Source: DATBVX01 sp963724625 (GTDB lineage: Bacteria; Pseudomonadota; Gammaproteobacteria; Steroidobacterales; Steroidobacteraceae). From it: a DNA stretch of 64,000 nt. The notes beneath the pieces are model-generated. The model was not told the origin of the DNA, did no database searches, and saw only the letters and a list, made by a program, of their open reading frames with translations. The position numbers and the translations under genes are program-made. Each line of letters starts with the position of its first letter. Positions within the stretch are counted from its first letter, which is position 1. The stretch is from the NCBI GenBank assembly GCA_963724625.1, contig CAVRVO010000003.1, forward strand, positions 310,001 through 374,000, given 5' to 3'. Shown here in pieces: positions 52,121-61,883 of the stretch.

Positions 52121-52537
52121 ATGGCAACAAGTCCAGCAGCGCCAAAGACAATCGACGAGTACATCGCAACTTTCCCGCCCGAGGTGCAGCAGATCCTTCA
52201 GAAGGTACGCCGCACGATCCGTGGCGCGGCACCTGACGCACTGGAGACCATCAGCTATCGAATTCCTGCATTCGAATTGAACGGAGCGCTCGTTTACTTC
52301 GCCGCGTTCAAAAAGCACATCGGGTTTTACCCGCCAATCGCTCACGATGCGAAGCTGAAGAAGGCCGCATCGCGCTATGCGGGGGAGAAAGGAAATCTTC
52401 GTTTTCCGCTCGATGAACCGATTCCGCATGACCTGATTGAACGAATCGTCCGACTGAAAGTGAAGCAGAACCTGGCGAAGGGGCCAGCCCGGGGAAAGCG
52501 GCGCGCATCTCCTCGTCGTCCCAAGCGTGCCAGCTGA
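52121..52537 (+). CDS. DUF1801 family protein
   Basis: A 138-residue protein from ATG 52121, with KTIDEYIATFPPEVQQILQK, SYRIPAFELNGALVYFAAFK and LDEPIPHDLIERIVRLKV, a clear DUF1801 profile, and an Arg/Lys-rich tail. Its TGA lies in an R''-like AGCTGAC box. Function unknown. Confidence 0.86.
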   Translation: MATSPAAPKTIDEYIATFPPEVQQILQKVRRTIRGAAPDALETISYRIPAFELNGALVYFAAFKKHIGFYPPIAHDAKLKKAASRYAGEKGNLRFPLDEPIPHDLIERIVRLKVKQNLAKGPARGKRRASPRRPKRAS

Positions 52538-52548
52538 CAACCGGGTGG
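52531..52548 (+). repeat. attC 5' remnant
   Basis: AGCTGACAACCGGGTGGC: an R''-like box and the start of a type B arm. No 3' half. Confidence 0.45.
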
Positions 52549-52569
52549 CGTGACACACGGAGTAGCCAA

Positions 52570-54524
52570 GTGACGCACAAGCCAATTCTCATCGCTGTGG
52601 TTCTGACACTCACGCTCACCGGTTGCTCAAACAACGAAAAACCGGTCGGGCAGACGGCGGCCGAGCATTCCGCACTGGCAGCGACACAGAGCGGCCGCGA
52701 CAGCGCTGAATACCGCACTCGAGCACCTGACAACGGAGATGCTGCGGGAAGATCCGCAAAACGCGACCACGCTGGCCGTGTCGCCGGAGATTGCCGGCGG
52801 CAAGTATTCGAACCGACTGACCGATGTGTCGGTGGAAGGCATGACGCGCCAGATCCGCATCCTGCGCGACGCGCACACCGAGCTCGCCGCCATCGATCGG
52901 GCGCTGCTCTCGCCGGACAGCGCCACTACCTATGACGTGGTCATGACCTACATCGATTACGTCACGGCAGGCGAGAAGTTCGGTTACGGCACCTACGGTT
53001 TCGATCCGCCGACTCCCTACGTGGTGACACAGCTCACCGGCGCATACACCACCATCCCGGATTTCCTCGATTCGCAGCACCAGGTGAAGACCGTGCAGGA
53101 CGCGGAGGACTATCTGGAACGCGTCGAAGCGTTTGCGACCGTTATGGACACCGAGACGGCTGAGGTCAAAGCGCAGGCCGACAGGGGCGTGATCCCGCCT
53201 GACTTCTGCATCGATGGGGCGGTGAAGCAGCTGCAGAAGTTCGCAGCGACAAAGCCAGTCGACACCGTGCTCGTGCGGTCGCTCAAGCGCAAGGTCTCCG
53301 ACGCAGGACTCGATGCGGCCGCGCAGAAGGATCTCGCGGCGCGGGTTGAGCGCGCCGTGAAGGAGCGGGTCCTGCCCGCATACCGTCGCCAGATTGCGCA
53401 GCTGCAGGCCTTGCGTAGCCGTGCAGCTCACGACGCCGGCGTCTGGCGTCTTCCCGACGGTGCCGAGTACTACCTCGTCGGACTTAGGAATTACAACACC
53501 ACGGACCTCTCGCCCGGAGCAGATCCATGCAATGGGATTGAAGCTGATCGAGCAATTGAACGAAGAGATGGATGGCATTCTGAAAGCACAGGGGCTGACG
53601 ACCGGCACGGTGGGCGAGCGCATGGCACGGCTGGCCAAGGAGCCGAGACAGCTATATCCGAACACCGATGCGGGCCGCGACGAATTGCTCAAGTCGCTCA
53701 ACGGACAAGTTGCGGAGCTGCAACCGTTGCTGCCGAAGTATTTCGGCGTGCTTGCCAAGGCAAAACTCGAGATCCGTCGCGTGCCACCCTACATCGAAGC
53801 GGGCGCGCCGGGCGGCTATTACCAGGGCGGTGCGCTTGATGGTTCGCGCCCTGGCATTTACTACATCAACCTGCGCGACACGAAGGAGTGGCCGAAGTTT
53901 TCGTTGCCGACGCTTACTTACCATGAAGGCGAGCCGGGTCATCATTGGCAGGGCTCGATCGCGCAGGAGTCCGAGGGACTGCCGCTGATCCGTGGTGCGA
54001 TGATCGGCTTCTCGGGCTACTGGGAAGGCTGGGGTCTATACGCGGAGCAGCTCGCGGACGAGATGGGGATGTACCGCGATGATCCCTTCGGCCGGCTCGG
54101 TTACCTGCAGTCGATGACGTTTCGCGCCGCGCGACTCGTCGTCGATACGGGTCTACATTACAAGAGGTGGTCGCGCGAACAGGCGATCGATTACATGGTG
54201 GATGTTACGGGCGATCAGCGCGAATCGGTCACGACGGAAGTCGAGCGCTACGCGGTGTGGCCGGGACAGGCGACCGCCTACATGGTAGGGCGCGAGACCA
54301 TCAATCGCCTTCGCAGCGAAGCGAAGACGCAGCTCGGTGACCAGTTCGATCTGCGTGGCTTCCACGACGCTGTGTTGACCAACGCCGCGGTGCCGCTCTC
54401 CGTGCTCGAGACGGTCGTGAAGGCCTGGGTTGAGAAGCAGAAGGGGCAAAAGCACGCAGCTCTCGTGCCGGCGCCCGTTACACCGCAGCGTGTGGCTCAA
54501 CGCGAACGTGAGGCGCAAGGGTGA
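52570..54524 (+). pseudogene. DUF885 metallopeptidase-like lipoprotein with two +1 frameshifts
   Basis: GTG 52570 starts a lipoprotein signal (LTLTGCS). After about 45 residues the frame shifts at about 52702. The second frame continues to about 53516 and shifts again (an extra C in CCC), and the third ends at 54524. The domain has the DUF885 zinc-peptidase motif YHEGEPGHHWQ and the GYWEGWGLYAEQLADEMG block. The last 20 codons are attC sequence (54465-54514). Repairing two single bases would restore a normal-length protein. Confidence 0.83.
54465..54514 (+). repeat. attC 3' half inside a coding frame
   Basis: It corresponds to the GTGCCGGCATCC...R' part of other sites; R' reads GTGAGGC. It is read as the C-terminal tail of the DUF885 gene. 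Confidence 0.75.
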
Positions 54525-54528
54525 ACCC

Positions 54529-54900
54529 GTGCCAATAGTGGCCATTGATCACGTACAGCTTGCCATGCCGCCTGGAATGGAACACGCAGCCCGAGCGTTC
54601 TATGAAGGCTTGCTTGGAATACCCGAGGTACCCAAGCCGGCGAACCTGGCGAAACGCGGCGGCGCATGGTTTGAACGCGGTTCCCTGAAGATTCATCTCG
54701 GTGTCGAGGCGGACTTCCGTCCGGCGCGCAAGGCTCATCCGGCGTTGCTGGTAAATGATCTCGCGGGTTTGATTGTGCAGTTGAAAGCGCACGGCGTTAA
54801 TGTCATCGAGGACCATCCGCTGGAAGGTTACTTGCGGGTGTACGTGGCAGATCCATTCGGCAACCGGATTGAATTGATGGAGCCACGACAGGGACGTTGA
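54529..54900 (+). CDS. VOC-family protein
   Basis: A 123-residue protein from GTG 54529, just after the DUF885 stop. Motifs: IVAIDHVQLAMPPGMEHAAR, FYEGLLGIPEV and YVADPFGNRIELME, the terminal metal glutamate. It resembles glyoxalase-superfamily proteins of unknown substrate. It is followed 5 bases later by an FMN reductase gene. Confidence 0.85.
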   Translation: MPIVAIDHVQLAMPPGMEHAARAFYEGLLGIPEVPKPANLAKRGGAWFERGSLKIHLGVEADFRPARKAHPALLVNDLAGLIVQLKAHGVNVIEDHPLEGYLRVYVADPFGNRIELMEPRQGR

Positions 54901-54905
54901 GGGTC

Positions 54906-55460
54906 ATGAATATCCTCGCCCTGTCCGGCAGTCTCCGCTCCGCTTCCATTAATTCCGCTTTTTGCCGTGCTGCCGCGCGTCTCGCGCAACCGCCTGTGAA
55001 GGTTCAGGTCTTCACTGGGCTGGGACACCTGCCTCTGTTCAATCCCGATCTGGAGGATGATCCCCCACAGGCGGTACTCGAGTTCCGCGCTGCGATCGCT
55101 ACTTGCAGCGCTCTGCTCATCGCAAGCCCGGAGTATGCTCACGGAATCTCGGGCGTGATGAAGAACGCCCTTGATTGGCTGGTCAGCTTTCCCAGCTTCG
55201 TCAATAAGCCAGTCGCTCTCGTCAATACCTCGCCGAGAGCCAGGCACGCCCACGACGCACTCGCTGAAGTGCTTCGCACGATGTCCGCCTCGCTCATTCC
55301 CACGGCCTCGATATCGCTGCCGCTGCTGGGCGCTGGGCTATCCGAAGATCAAATGGTCAATTCTCGGGAGATCGCCTCGAGAATCCTGGGCGCAATTGCA
55401 GCGCTGCAGAGCGCTCTTTCGGTCGGTGGTGAGCCTGGTCCCAACTTGCCAATCGGTTGA
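54906..55460 (+). CDS. NADPH-dependent FMN reductase family protein
   Basis: A 184-residue flavodoxin-fold protein from ATG 54906. It has the FMN phosphate loop SGSLRSASINS and the SPEYAHGISGVMKNALDWLV block typical of NAD(P)H:FMN or quinone reductases. The electron acceptor is not predictable. It overlaps a short downstream ORF by 4 bases. Confidence 0.88.
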   Translation: MNILALSGSLRSASINSAFCRAAARLAQPPVKVQVFTGLGHLPLFNPDLEDDPPQAVLEFRAAIATCSALLIASPEYAHGISGVMKNALDWLVSFPSFVNKPVALVNTSPRARHAHDALAEVLRTMSASLIPTASISLPLLGAGLSEDQMVNSREIASRILGAIAALQSALSVGGEPGPNLPIG

Positions 55461-55549
55461 CCGGCGCCAGCATCGGCGCGGGAGTGACCGTGCTGCTATT
55501 TGCGTTGGGCACGTTTGGCGCGATCATGCACGGCGCCGATGACGTCTAA
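55457..55549 (+). CDS. Short membrane peptide or gene fragment (30 aa)
   Basis: A TTG-started frame (4-base overlap with the reductase stop) encodes one hydrophobic helix (GVTVLLFALGTFGAIMHG) and stops in GTCTAAC, an R''-like box. It may be the C-terminal stub of a lost membrane gene. Confidence 0.3.
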   Translation: MTGASIGAGVTVLLFALGTFGAIMHGADDV

Positions 55550-55570
55550 CTACCGACGTGGCGAGAATCC

Positions 55571-55936
55571 ATGATCCCCACACACGGCCTGTCGCACATC
55601 AGTCTTCTCGTGGCCGATCCACAGCGATCGCTCGAGTTCTATCAGGCTGCCTTCGGCGTGGAGGAGTACTTTCGCGACGAAACCTCAATTCAAGCCAAGG
55701 GTCCAGGTCCGCATGATGTGCTGGCTTTCGAGAGAGCAATTTCGGGCGCGGGCGTCGCTGGCGGGATATCGCATTTCGGGTTTCGCCTGCGCCGCCCGGA
55801 AGATATCGATCTTGCCGTCCAGGAGGTTCTGGCGGCAGGTGGCCGCTTGCTTCGAAGGGGCGAGTTTGCTCCGGGCTACCCGTATGCATACGTCGCGGAT
55901 CCGGACGGATACGAAATTGAGATCTGGTTTGAATAG
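55571..55936 (+). CDS. VOC-family protein
   Basis: A 121-residue protein beginning MIPTHGLSHISLLVADPQRS and ending YPYAYVADPDGYEIEIWFE. It has the paired His and Glu metal-ligand pattern of extradiol-dioxygenase-like VOC proteins. Substrate unknown. It is the fifth VOC gene in the array. Confidence 0.87.
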   Translation: MIPTHGLSHISLLVADPQRSLEFYQAAFGVEEYFRDETSIQAKGPGPHDVLAFERAISGAGVAGGISHFGFRLRRPEDIDLAVQEVLAAGGRLLRRGEFAPGYPYAYVADPDGYEIEIWFE

Positions 55937-56035
55937 GCGCGCTGTCGCCAGATAGAGAGCAAGTCAGGCCTCGAAGTGGGGGGCGCCCGATCGATTGCGC
56001 CACAAATAGAATCAACAAGACAGGGGGTTATCGCA

Positions 56036-56512
56036 ATGAGAATGATCAAGATCGTCCTGGTCGCGGGCACGGCGCTGCTGCTCACACTTGCAGTGCTCGG
56101 AAACGTCACGATGTCGGATGTCGGCATCGGGGCGGTCAAGACGGCGGTGGGTATGGAGACCACATTCAGGCATCCGGGAGCGATGTGGAGGGCCATCACC
56201 AGTCCGGTCCTGGTGTACGCCATATTCGGGCTTATTGTGCTGGTCGAAGCGATTGCTGCGGCTCTGTGCTGGACCGGCGCGGCTCGCATGTGGGCGGCGC
56301 GAGCGGAGAGTGCTTCATTCCAGCGTGCGACGGGCGCAGCGAGACTTGGACTGGGAGTCACCGCGGCTTTGTATTTCGTTGGCTGGCTCGTGATTGCCGG
56401 CGAATGGTTCGAGATGTGGCAGAGCCAGCAATTGAACGTGCTGCCGGATGCATTTCGATTCTTTGCTTCTGCGATGCTGATTCTCTTTCTCGTCAGCGAG
56501 AAGGAAAGCTGA
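56036..56512 (+). CDS. DUF2165 family membrane protein
   Basis: A 158-residue protein from ATG 56036 with four membrane spans. Conserved residues: TFRHPGAMWRAITSPVLVYA after the first helix, and GEWFEMWQSQQLN. This matches DUF2165 small integral membrane proteins of unknown function. It is not separated from the SDR gene by an attC. Confidence 0.82.
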   Translation: MRMIKIVLVAGTALLLTLAVLGNVTMSDVGIGAVKTAVGMETTFRHPGAMWRAITSPVLVYAIFGLIVLVEAIAAALCWTGAARMWAARAESASFQRATGAARLGLGVTAALYFVGWLVIAGEWFEMWQSQQLNVLPDAFRFFASAMLILFLVSEKES

Positions 56513-56579
56513 TCGGGCAAGGAGTCGTATCGCAATCATCTGTCCCAGCAGCGCACTGATCGCGCCGGAGCTTGCGTCC

Positions 56580-57368
56580 ATGCAGCTACAACTAGCCGAC
56601 AAGATCGCGTTCATTTCTGGTTCTACCAAAGGCATCGGGTTTGCGATCGCCAGGCAGCTTGCCGCAGAAGGGGCGCGGGTGATTCTGAATGGGCGTTCGG
56701 ATCAGGCACTCGCCGATGCCACGGCAAAACTTCGCAGCACGATGCCGAACGCACAGCTGGAGGGCCTGGTCGGCGATTTGTCGGATGCCAAAACGTCCGA
56801 CGCTTTGGCGCAGCAGTTTCCGGCCGTGGACATTCTCGTCAACAACCTCGGGATCTTTGAGCCAAAACCGTTCGAGGCCACTCCAGATGAGGACTGGCGG
56901 CGCTTCTTCGAGGTGAATGTGCTGAGCGGCGTGCGGTTGAGCCGCATCTACTTACCGGGCATGAAGCAGCGGAACTGGGGACGAATTGTTTTCATCAGCA
57001 GTGAGAGTGGCATCCAGATTCCGGTTGAAACAATTCACTATGGGATGACCAAGACAGCACAACTCGCCGTATCACGCGGGCTGGCCGAGTACTGTGCAGG
57101 GACCGGCGTGACGGTGAACGCCATACTGCCGGGACCGACACGTTCCGCCGGCGTAGACAAGTTTGTTGCGCAGCTCAGTGGCGGGCAGACGTTCGAGCAG
57201 TTCGAGAAGGAATTCTTTACGCGTCTTCGTCCCACCTCGCTCCTCAAGCGGTTTGAGACACCCGACGAGGTTGCTGCCCTGGTGACTTTTGTCTGTAGCC
57301 CGCTCGCCTCGGGCATCACCGGAGCGGCGCTGCGGGTGGATGGTGGCGTGGTGCGCGCCTGTTTCTGA
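56580..57368 (+). CDS. Short-chain dehydrogenase/reductase
   Basis: A 262-residue classical SDR: coenzyme motif SGSTKGIGFA, NNLG (the NNAG equivalent), catalytic Ser in ISSESG, and Tyr/Lys in YGMTK. The C-terminus ends GITGAALRVDGGVVRACF, typical of 3-oxoacyl-ACP-reductase-like SDRs. The substrate is unknown. Start ATG 56580. Confidence 0.9.
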   Translation: MQLQLADKIAFISGSTKGIGFAIARQLAAEGARVILNGRSDQALADATAKLRSTMPNAQLEGLVGDLSDAKTSDALAQQFPAVDILVNNLGIFEPKPFEATPDEDWRRFFEVNVLSGVRLSRIYLPGMKQRNWGRIVFISSESGIQIPVETIHYGMTKTAQLAVSRGLAEYCAGTGVTVNAILPGPTRSAGVDKFVAQLSGGQTFEQFEKEFFTRLRPTSLLKRFETPDEVAALVTFVCSPLASGITGAALRVDGGVVRACF

Positions 57369-57383
57369 CTCGACTCCGGGCGG

Positions 57384-58139
57384 TCAGAGCTTGTAGCCCG
57401 GATCCATGCGATCGAGCTTGCGCAACAGCGCCGGCCAGATGAGGGATCCCTCAAGGCCCTGCACCTTCATGACGCGTCCGATGCCTTCGATGATCCGTGG
57501 GTTGATGCGTACAAGTTCTCCTCCGCCTGACTGTGCTGCGACCTGGATCTGGCACGCGGTCTCAAAGGCGTACATCGACAGGAACGCATCGGCGACGGTT
57601 TTTCCCACGGTCAGCAGGCCATGATTACGAAGTATGAGAAAGGTTGCGCTTCCGAGGTCGGCTCGCAAACGGGGCTGTTCGTCCTCTCGAACCGCCACGC
57701 CTTCGTAGTCATGGTAGGCCAGCGAGGAGAGGACGAACGTCGATTGCTGACTTATGGGCAGTAGACCTTCTTTTTGGGCACCGACCGCAACACCAGCGCG
57801 GGTGTGGGTGTGCAGCACGCAGCCTACATCGTGACGTCCGGCATGGATGCAACTGTGAATGATGAACCCAGCGGGGTTGACGGGGTGCGGGCTGTCGCTC
57901 AACTTGTTGCAGTGTTGATCGACCTTGATCAGGCTGGATGCGGTGATCTCGTCAAACAACATCCCATAGGGGTTGATGAGGAAATGGTGTTCGGGGCCGG
58001 GCACGCGCGCGCTGATATGCGTAAAGACCAAGTCGGCCCAGCCGTAGAGCGCCACCAAGCGGTAGCAAGCGGCCAGATCAACGCGCAATTGCCGTTCCTC
58101 GGCTTGCTGCGAGATTGGGGAAGGAGCAGGGGCGGTCAT
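57384..58139 (-). CDS. Class II aldolase/adducin-family protein
   Basis: A 251-residue protein from ATG 58139 on the minus strand. Zinc histidines are in VLHTHTRAGVAV and RNHGLLTVG, with the family N-terminus YGWADLVFTHISARVPG. Members are fuculose-phosphate aldolases or related enzymes. It reads against the cassette direction and converges on the SDR gene with a 15-base gap. Confidence 0.87.
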   Translation of the reverse strand: MTAPAPSPISQQAEERQLRVDLAACYRLVALYGWADLVFTHISARVPGPEHHFLINPYGMLFDEITASSLIKVDQHCNKLSDSPHPVNPAGFIIHSCIHAGRHDVGCVLHTHTRAGVAVGAQKEGLLPISQQSTFVLSSLAYHDYEGVAVREDEQPRLRADLGSATFLILRNHGLLTVGKTVADAFLSMYAFETACQIQVAAQSGGGELVRINPRIIEGIGRVMKVQGLEGSLIWPALLRKLDRMDPGYKL

Positions 58140-58160
58140 GGAGATACTCCCGGTTTTTCC

Positions 58161-58187
58161 GCGCGTCGTTCAACGCGGACGTCAGGC
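58161..58187 (+). repeat. attC 3' remnant, type A
   Basis: GCGCGTCGTTCAACGCGGAC followed by GTCAGGC. R' has T to C, and the 5' half is missing. It lies upstream of the minus-strand aldolase. Confidence 0.7.
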
Positions 58188-58267
58188 GTCAGTGCCAACC
58201 GGGACCGATGTAAACCAAGAAAACGATCATGGCAAGGACCATATCGTATCGACCGGAGTGGGTGCGA

Positions 58268-58311
58268 TCTGAACAACTGGTTGCAGGATTCCGTGAAAGA
58301 ATAAGGTGCCA
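58268..58311 (+). repeat. attC 5' remnant, type B
   Basis: TCTGAACAACTGGTTGCAGG, then GTGAAAGAATAAGGTGCC. The R''-like box is degenerate, and there is no 3' half. Confidence 0.6.
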
Positions 58312-58331
58312 AGGAGTTGGACAGCGGTGAC

Positions 58332-58760
58332 ATGTCTCTGATTCGCGCTCTGCTGGTAGTTGGCGGTGGCATTTTCGTGCTGCTCGGTTTTCTGCACGTG
58401 CTCTACACGTTCCTCGATATTCGTAAGCCGCGTCGTCTCGTGCCGGACGATCCGGCAGTTGCTGCGGCAATGGCGACTTCGAAGGTACGCATTGCTCGCG
58501 GCGGTACGACGATGTGGAAGGCCTGGGTCGGATTCAACTTCAGTCACGGCTTGGGGGCGATTCTCTTTGGCGCCGTCGCGATTGCCGCTGCCGCGAGTAT
58601 TCAACTGTTTCCGATGCCTTCATGGGTGCTGTTGCTGTTCGCCATTATCGGCGCGGCATATCTCGTGCTCGCTGTTCTCTATTGGTTTCGAATTCCCGTC
58701 GCCGGAGTCGCCATCGCAACCGCGTGTTTTCTGGTCGCGTGGTTTCTGTATGCGTGGTAG
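58332..58760 (+). CDS. Four-span membrane protein (LIC_13387-like)
   Basis: A 142-residue protein, ATG 58332, with four membrane spans, beginning MSLIRALLVVGGGIFVLLGF, followed by HVLYTFLDIRKPRRL. The block TTMWKAWVGFNFSHGLGAIL recalls LIC_13387-type proteins (from memory). The function is unknown. Its end overlaps the start of the next gene by 11 bases. Confidence 0.68.
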   Translation: MSLIRALLVVGGGIFVLLGFLHVLYTFLDIRKPRRLVPDDPAVAAAMATSKVRIARGGTTMWKAWVGFNFSHGLGAILFGAVAIAAAASIQLFPMPSWVLLLFAIIGAAYLVLAVLYWFRIPVAGVAIATACFLVAWFLYAW

Positions 58761-59901
58761 GTCAACAGTGAGTAGAGGGTTCTCGGATTTCGACCCCGCG
58801 CGCCGCGCTGTGCTTGAGGTCATGGGTGCCGCGGCGATTGCCGGACCCGCTGCATGGCATTCCACCGTTGCCGCCGCGAACCAGCCAGCGCAGCCAGGCG
58901 AAGGGGTGTTCAGTCTTGGAGAGCTGAAACTTCAGTCCGGAACTACGCTGCCCGATGCGAAGCTTGCCTACAAGACGCACGGCCGGCTCAATGCTGACAA
59001 GACCAATACCATCCTCTATCCGACACAGTTTGCCGCGCAGCACGGCGATGTTGAGTGGCTCATAGGAACGGACAAAGCGCTGGATCCGGGCAAGCACTTC
59101 ATCATCGTTCTGGATCAGTTTGGCAACGGCTTGTCCTCTTCGCCAAGCAATACCGCGCCACCTCACGATCGAATGCGTTTTCCAACCATTACTATCCAGG
59201 ACGACGTGCGCGCGCAGCACCAGCTGGTCACCGAGCGATTCGGTATTCGTCGCATCGCTCTTGTCGTTGGCTACTCGATGGGCGCCCAGCAAGCATTTCA
59301 ATGGGCGGTAAGCCATCCGGACATGGTCGAACGCATTGCGCCCTTCTGTGGTACGGCGAGGACTACGCCGCATAACGCCGTCTTCATTGAAGGTGTGCGA
59401 GCAGCCCTGACTGCAGATGCGGCCTGGATGGAGGGCGAATACACCGAGCAGCCGTCACGCGGAATGCGCGCACTGGCACGCGTATATGCGGGTTGGGGGT
59501 TCTCACAGCAGTTCTACAAGCGGGCACTTTACGGGCAGATGGGGTTCGCCTCCGTGTCCGAAGTCCTGACGGACTTCTGGGAAAAGCGCTACATGCGCCG
59601 TGATGCGAACAATCTGCTGTCGATGCTGCGCACCTGGCAGCTCAACGATGTGGGCACTACCCCAGGATACGGCGGGAATTTCGAACGGGCGCTGCGCTCG
59701 ATCAAAGCCAGAGCCACCGTAATGGCCGGGCAGACTGACCTGTACTTCCCGCCGGAGGACGTCGAAGCGGACGCGGACCTCATTCCGGGCGCGCAATTCC
59801 GGGTGATTCCGTCTCTCTGGGGGCACATGGCCGGCGCGGGCCTTAATGCCTCGGATGCACATTTCATCGAAGACGAGATCAAGGCCCTGTTGGTTGCATA
59901 A
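58750..59901 (+). CDS. Alpha/beta hydrolase of the homoserine O-acetyltransferase-like family
   Basis: A 383-residue protein from ATG 58750 (or GTG 58768), overlapping the upstream gene. A Tat-like N-terminus (RRAVLEVMGAAAIAGP) precedes the MetX-type domain. Motifs: DQFGNGLSSSPSN, the nucleophile elbow VGYSMGAQQAFQWAVSHPD, DLYFPPEDVEAD and WGHMAGAG with the catalytic histidine. MetX-like export is unusual; hydrolase activity on an unknown ester is likely. Confidence 0.83.
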   Translation: MRGRSTVSRGFSDFDPARRAVLEVMGAAAIAGPAAWHSTVAAANQPAQPGEGVFSLGELKLQSGTTLPDAKLAYKTHGRLNADKTNTILYPTQFAAQHGDVEWLIGTDKALDPGKHFIIVLDQFGNGLSSSPSNTAPPHDRMRFPTITIQDDVRAQHQLVTERFGIRRIALVVGYSMGAQQAFQWAVSHPDMVERIAPFCGTARTTPHNAVFIEGVRAALTADAAWMEGEYTEQPSRGMRALARVYAGWGFSQQFYKRALYGQMGFASVSEVLTDFWEKRYMRRDANNLLSMLRTWQLNDVGTTPGYGGNFERALRSIKARATVMAGQTDLYFPPEDVEADADLIPGAQFRVIPSLWGHMAGAGLNASDAHFIEDEIKALLVA

Positions 59902-59904
59902 ACC

Positions 59905-60481
59905 ATGATGCGCGTTGCCGTCGCTCGTGCGGTCTCGATCGTTGGACACCCCGTGGTACTTGTCCTCGTTGCGGCCTTGATCTCGGCATCAGCACAAGGA
60001 GCGTCACATCAACAGCTGCGACTGATCGGTGGGGCGCTAGCGACGTTCGCGGTCATCGTGGTCGGCTTCAGCTGGTTGCAGGTACGGACCGGTCGCTGGT
60101 CGCACGTTGATGCGAGCGTTCGGAATGAGCGCAACTCGCTCAATGTGTTCCTAGTAGCCTTGTGTCTTTCTGAGCGCGGTGCTGCTCTGGTTTCTGACGC
60201 ACCGGCCCTACATGTCCGTCGCATTGGCATTGTCGGGCGCGCTCATCCTTACAGCGTTGCTATCTGCCAAGTGGGTGAAAGTCTCCCTTCACGTCGCGTT
60301 TGCCGCATTCGCCACGGCGCTCTTGTGGCCGATCAAGGTCGCGTTTATCGCAGGCGTCCTGGTGACGGCGGCGGTGATGTGGTCGCGTCTGGTCCTCGGT
60401 CGACACGTGGCAGCCGATGTCCTGGCTGGCTTGCTGCTGGGGGCGGTCGCGGGCGGTGCATTTCATCTTTGGGCCGTGTAG
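59905..60481 (+). pseudogene. PAP2-family membrane phosphatase-like protein, split by a +1 frameshift
   Basis: The N-terminal part (ATG 59905) has three membrane segments, then frame one fails at about 60164. The second part has VLGRHVAADVLAGLLLGAVA, the PAP2 C-terminal motif with a phosphate-binding His and Asp. Removing one T from a TTT restores a protein of about 191 residues. PAP2 proteins dephosphorylate lipid phosphates. It lies 3 bases after the hydrolase. Confidence 0.75.
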
Positions 60482-60588
60482 CAGACGACGGCGAATACGC
60501 TGTCACGATCCGCGGAATAGCAAGAATCTCCAAGCACGATAGGGAGCACCTATCGAAGACTTCATCCCGTCTTCCACGGGAGAAAACG

Positions 60589-61073
60589 ATGAAGTCGACT
60601 GCTCTTGGCCGCGCAGCACGTTTTGGTCTCTGCCTGGTAGTCCTCGTATCGATGGCGTTGACGTATTGGCGAACCGTGCGACCGCTTCCGAAGCGAAAGA
60701 CCGTGACCTGATTGTGGGCCTGCATGCCACGTATCAAAGAGCCGTGAAGCTCAACGACGCAACGACCATGCGGCGGATCCTCGACGATCGTTTCGTCCTC
60801 GTGCTGGGCGATGGCAAGCGATATTCGCGGGCCGACGTGCTCGCGTCCGCTGCCAGCGGCAGGATCACGTACGAAAGGCAGGACGCGGACGAGGGCACGC
60901 GAAGCGTGCGCGTTTTTGGGGACACGGCCGTGGTCACGGCGCGGGTCTGGGTCAAAGGTATCAAGGACGGCGTTGCGTTTGACCGCCGCGTATGGTTCAG
61001 CGACGTCTACGTCCGCACGCCAACTGGGTGGCGCTTTGCGTTCTGCCAGGCTTCTCTGCCGGTGCGTAGTTGA
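60589..61073 (+). pseudogene. Exported DUF4440-type NTF2-fold protein, split by a -1 frameshift
   Basis: ATG 60589 starts a signal peptide (MKSTALGRAARFGLCLVVLV). The mature part is in another frame (about 60665-61073): EAKDRDLIVGLHATYQRAVK, DRFVLVLGDG, YERQDADEGT and WRFAFCQA. The shift is a likely one-base loss near 60664, which would make VLANRATASEAKD. NTF2-fold proteins bind small molecules. The function is unknown. Confidence 0.7.
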
Positions 61074-61081
61074 TGCCTCCA

Positions 61082-61113
61082 CAGGCGCACGTCGCTCAAC
61101 GCGTAGGTTAGAC
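61082..61113 (+). repeat. attC 3' fragment, type A
   Basis: CAGGCGCACGTCGCTCAACG, then R' GTTAGAC at 61107-61113. It is the most distal recognisable site in the window. Confidence 0.75.
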
Positions 61114-61178
61114 GACGGGAGGCTATCGGCGCAGAATCCACGCAGAACAACACGCGCTGCGACGCAAGGGACCGTGCC

Positions 61179-61883
61179 ATGAGTAGCAAGGTTTCGATCC
61201 TCGCGACATCCGTCCTATCGATGACGACGACTCTGCCGGCCGCTGCCGAGTCGGCGGCGGCTCCATCGACTCCTCCGGGTTACACCACCACGCGCACCGG
61301 CGACGTCCACGACTTTGATTACTTCGCGGGTGCGTGGACGACACACCAACGTCGCTTGAAGACGCGTGGTGTTGGCGGCACCGAGTGGGAAGAGTTTCCT
61401 GCCACGCTCTGCATGTCCCTCTATCTGGGCGGCATCGCTACGGTCGACGAACTCGACTTCCCAACCAAGGGTTGGGCAGGCCTGACGCTACGCACGTTCG
61501 ATCTGGAAAAACGTCAGTGGTCGATCTACTGGGTCAGTAGCGCCAGCGGCAAGCTGGAGGCGCCGGTGGTTGGAGGTTTCGACGGCAACCACGGTGAGTT
61601 CTATGGCGAGGACCAGGACAATGGTCGCTCGGTGAGAGTTCGCTTCGCCTGGAACAAGCTCGATGGCGATCACGCTCGCTGGGAGCAAGCATTTTCGTAT
61701 GACAACCACACGTGGGAAACAAACTGGACGGCAGACTTCATCCGCGCCGACACGGCGACAACGTGCGAGGCGGGTCGTCCGAAGCGCTATCACAATGAAA
61801 CTTCAAGCGAAGCACCTGATCTATGGACTCATCCTGTTTGGAATGCAGTCGTGTGGTCGACCACCAGCCGATACGACCTATGA
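61179..61883 (+). CDS. Exported protein of unknown family (beta-rich)
   Basis: The frame starts at ATG 61179 with a signal peptide (cleavage near AAAES) and a beta-rich domain (FDYFAGAWTTHQRRLKTRG, FDLEKRQWSIYWVSSASGKL). It recalls DUF1579-like proteins, weakly. The reading frame runs to 61883, but the natural end is probably near 61790, where the next gene starts inside it. The tail after about residue 204 is likely not original. Confidence 0.6.
   Translation: MSSKVSILATSVLSMTTTLPAAAESAAAPSTPPGYTTTRTGDVHDFDYFAGAWTTHQRRLKTRGVGGTEWEEFPATLCMSLYLGGIATVDELDFPTKGWAGLTLRTFDLEKRQWSIYWVSSASGKLEAPVVGGFDGNHGEFYGEDQDNGRSVRVRFAWNKLDGDHARWEQAFSYDNHTWETNWTADFIRADTATTCEAGRPKRYHNETSSEAPDLWTHPVWNAVVWSTTSRYDL

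Noticed and set aside
52616..53758. 380-codon minus-strand ORF opposite the DUF885 gene
   Set aside because: It mirrors a coding frame with clear DUF885 motifs; no family features of its own.
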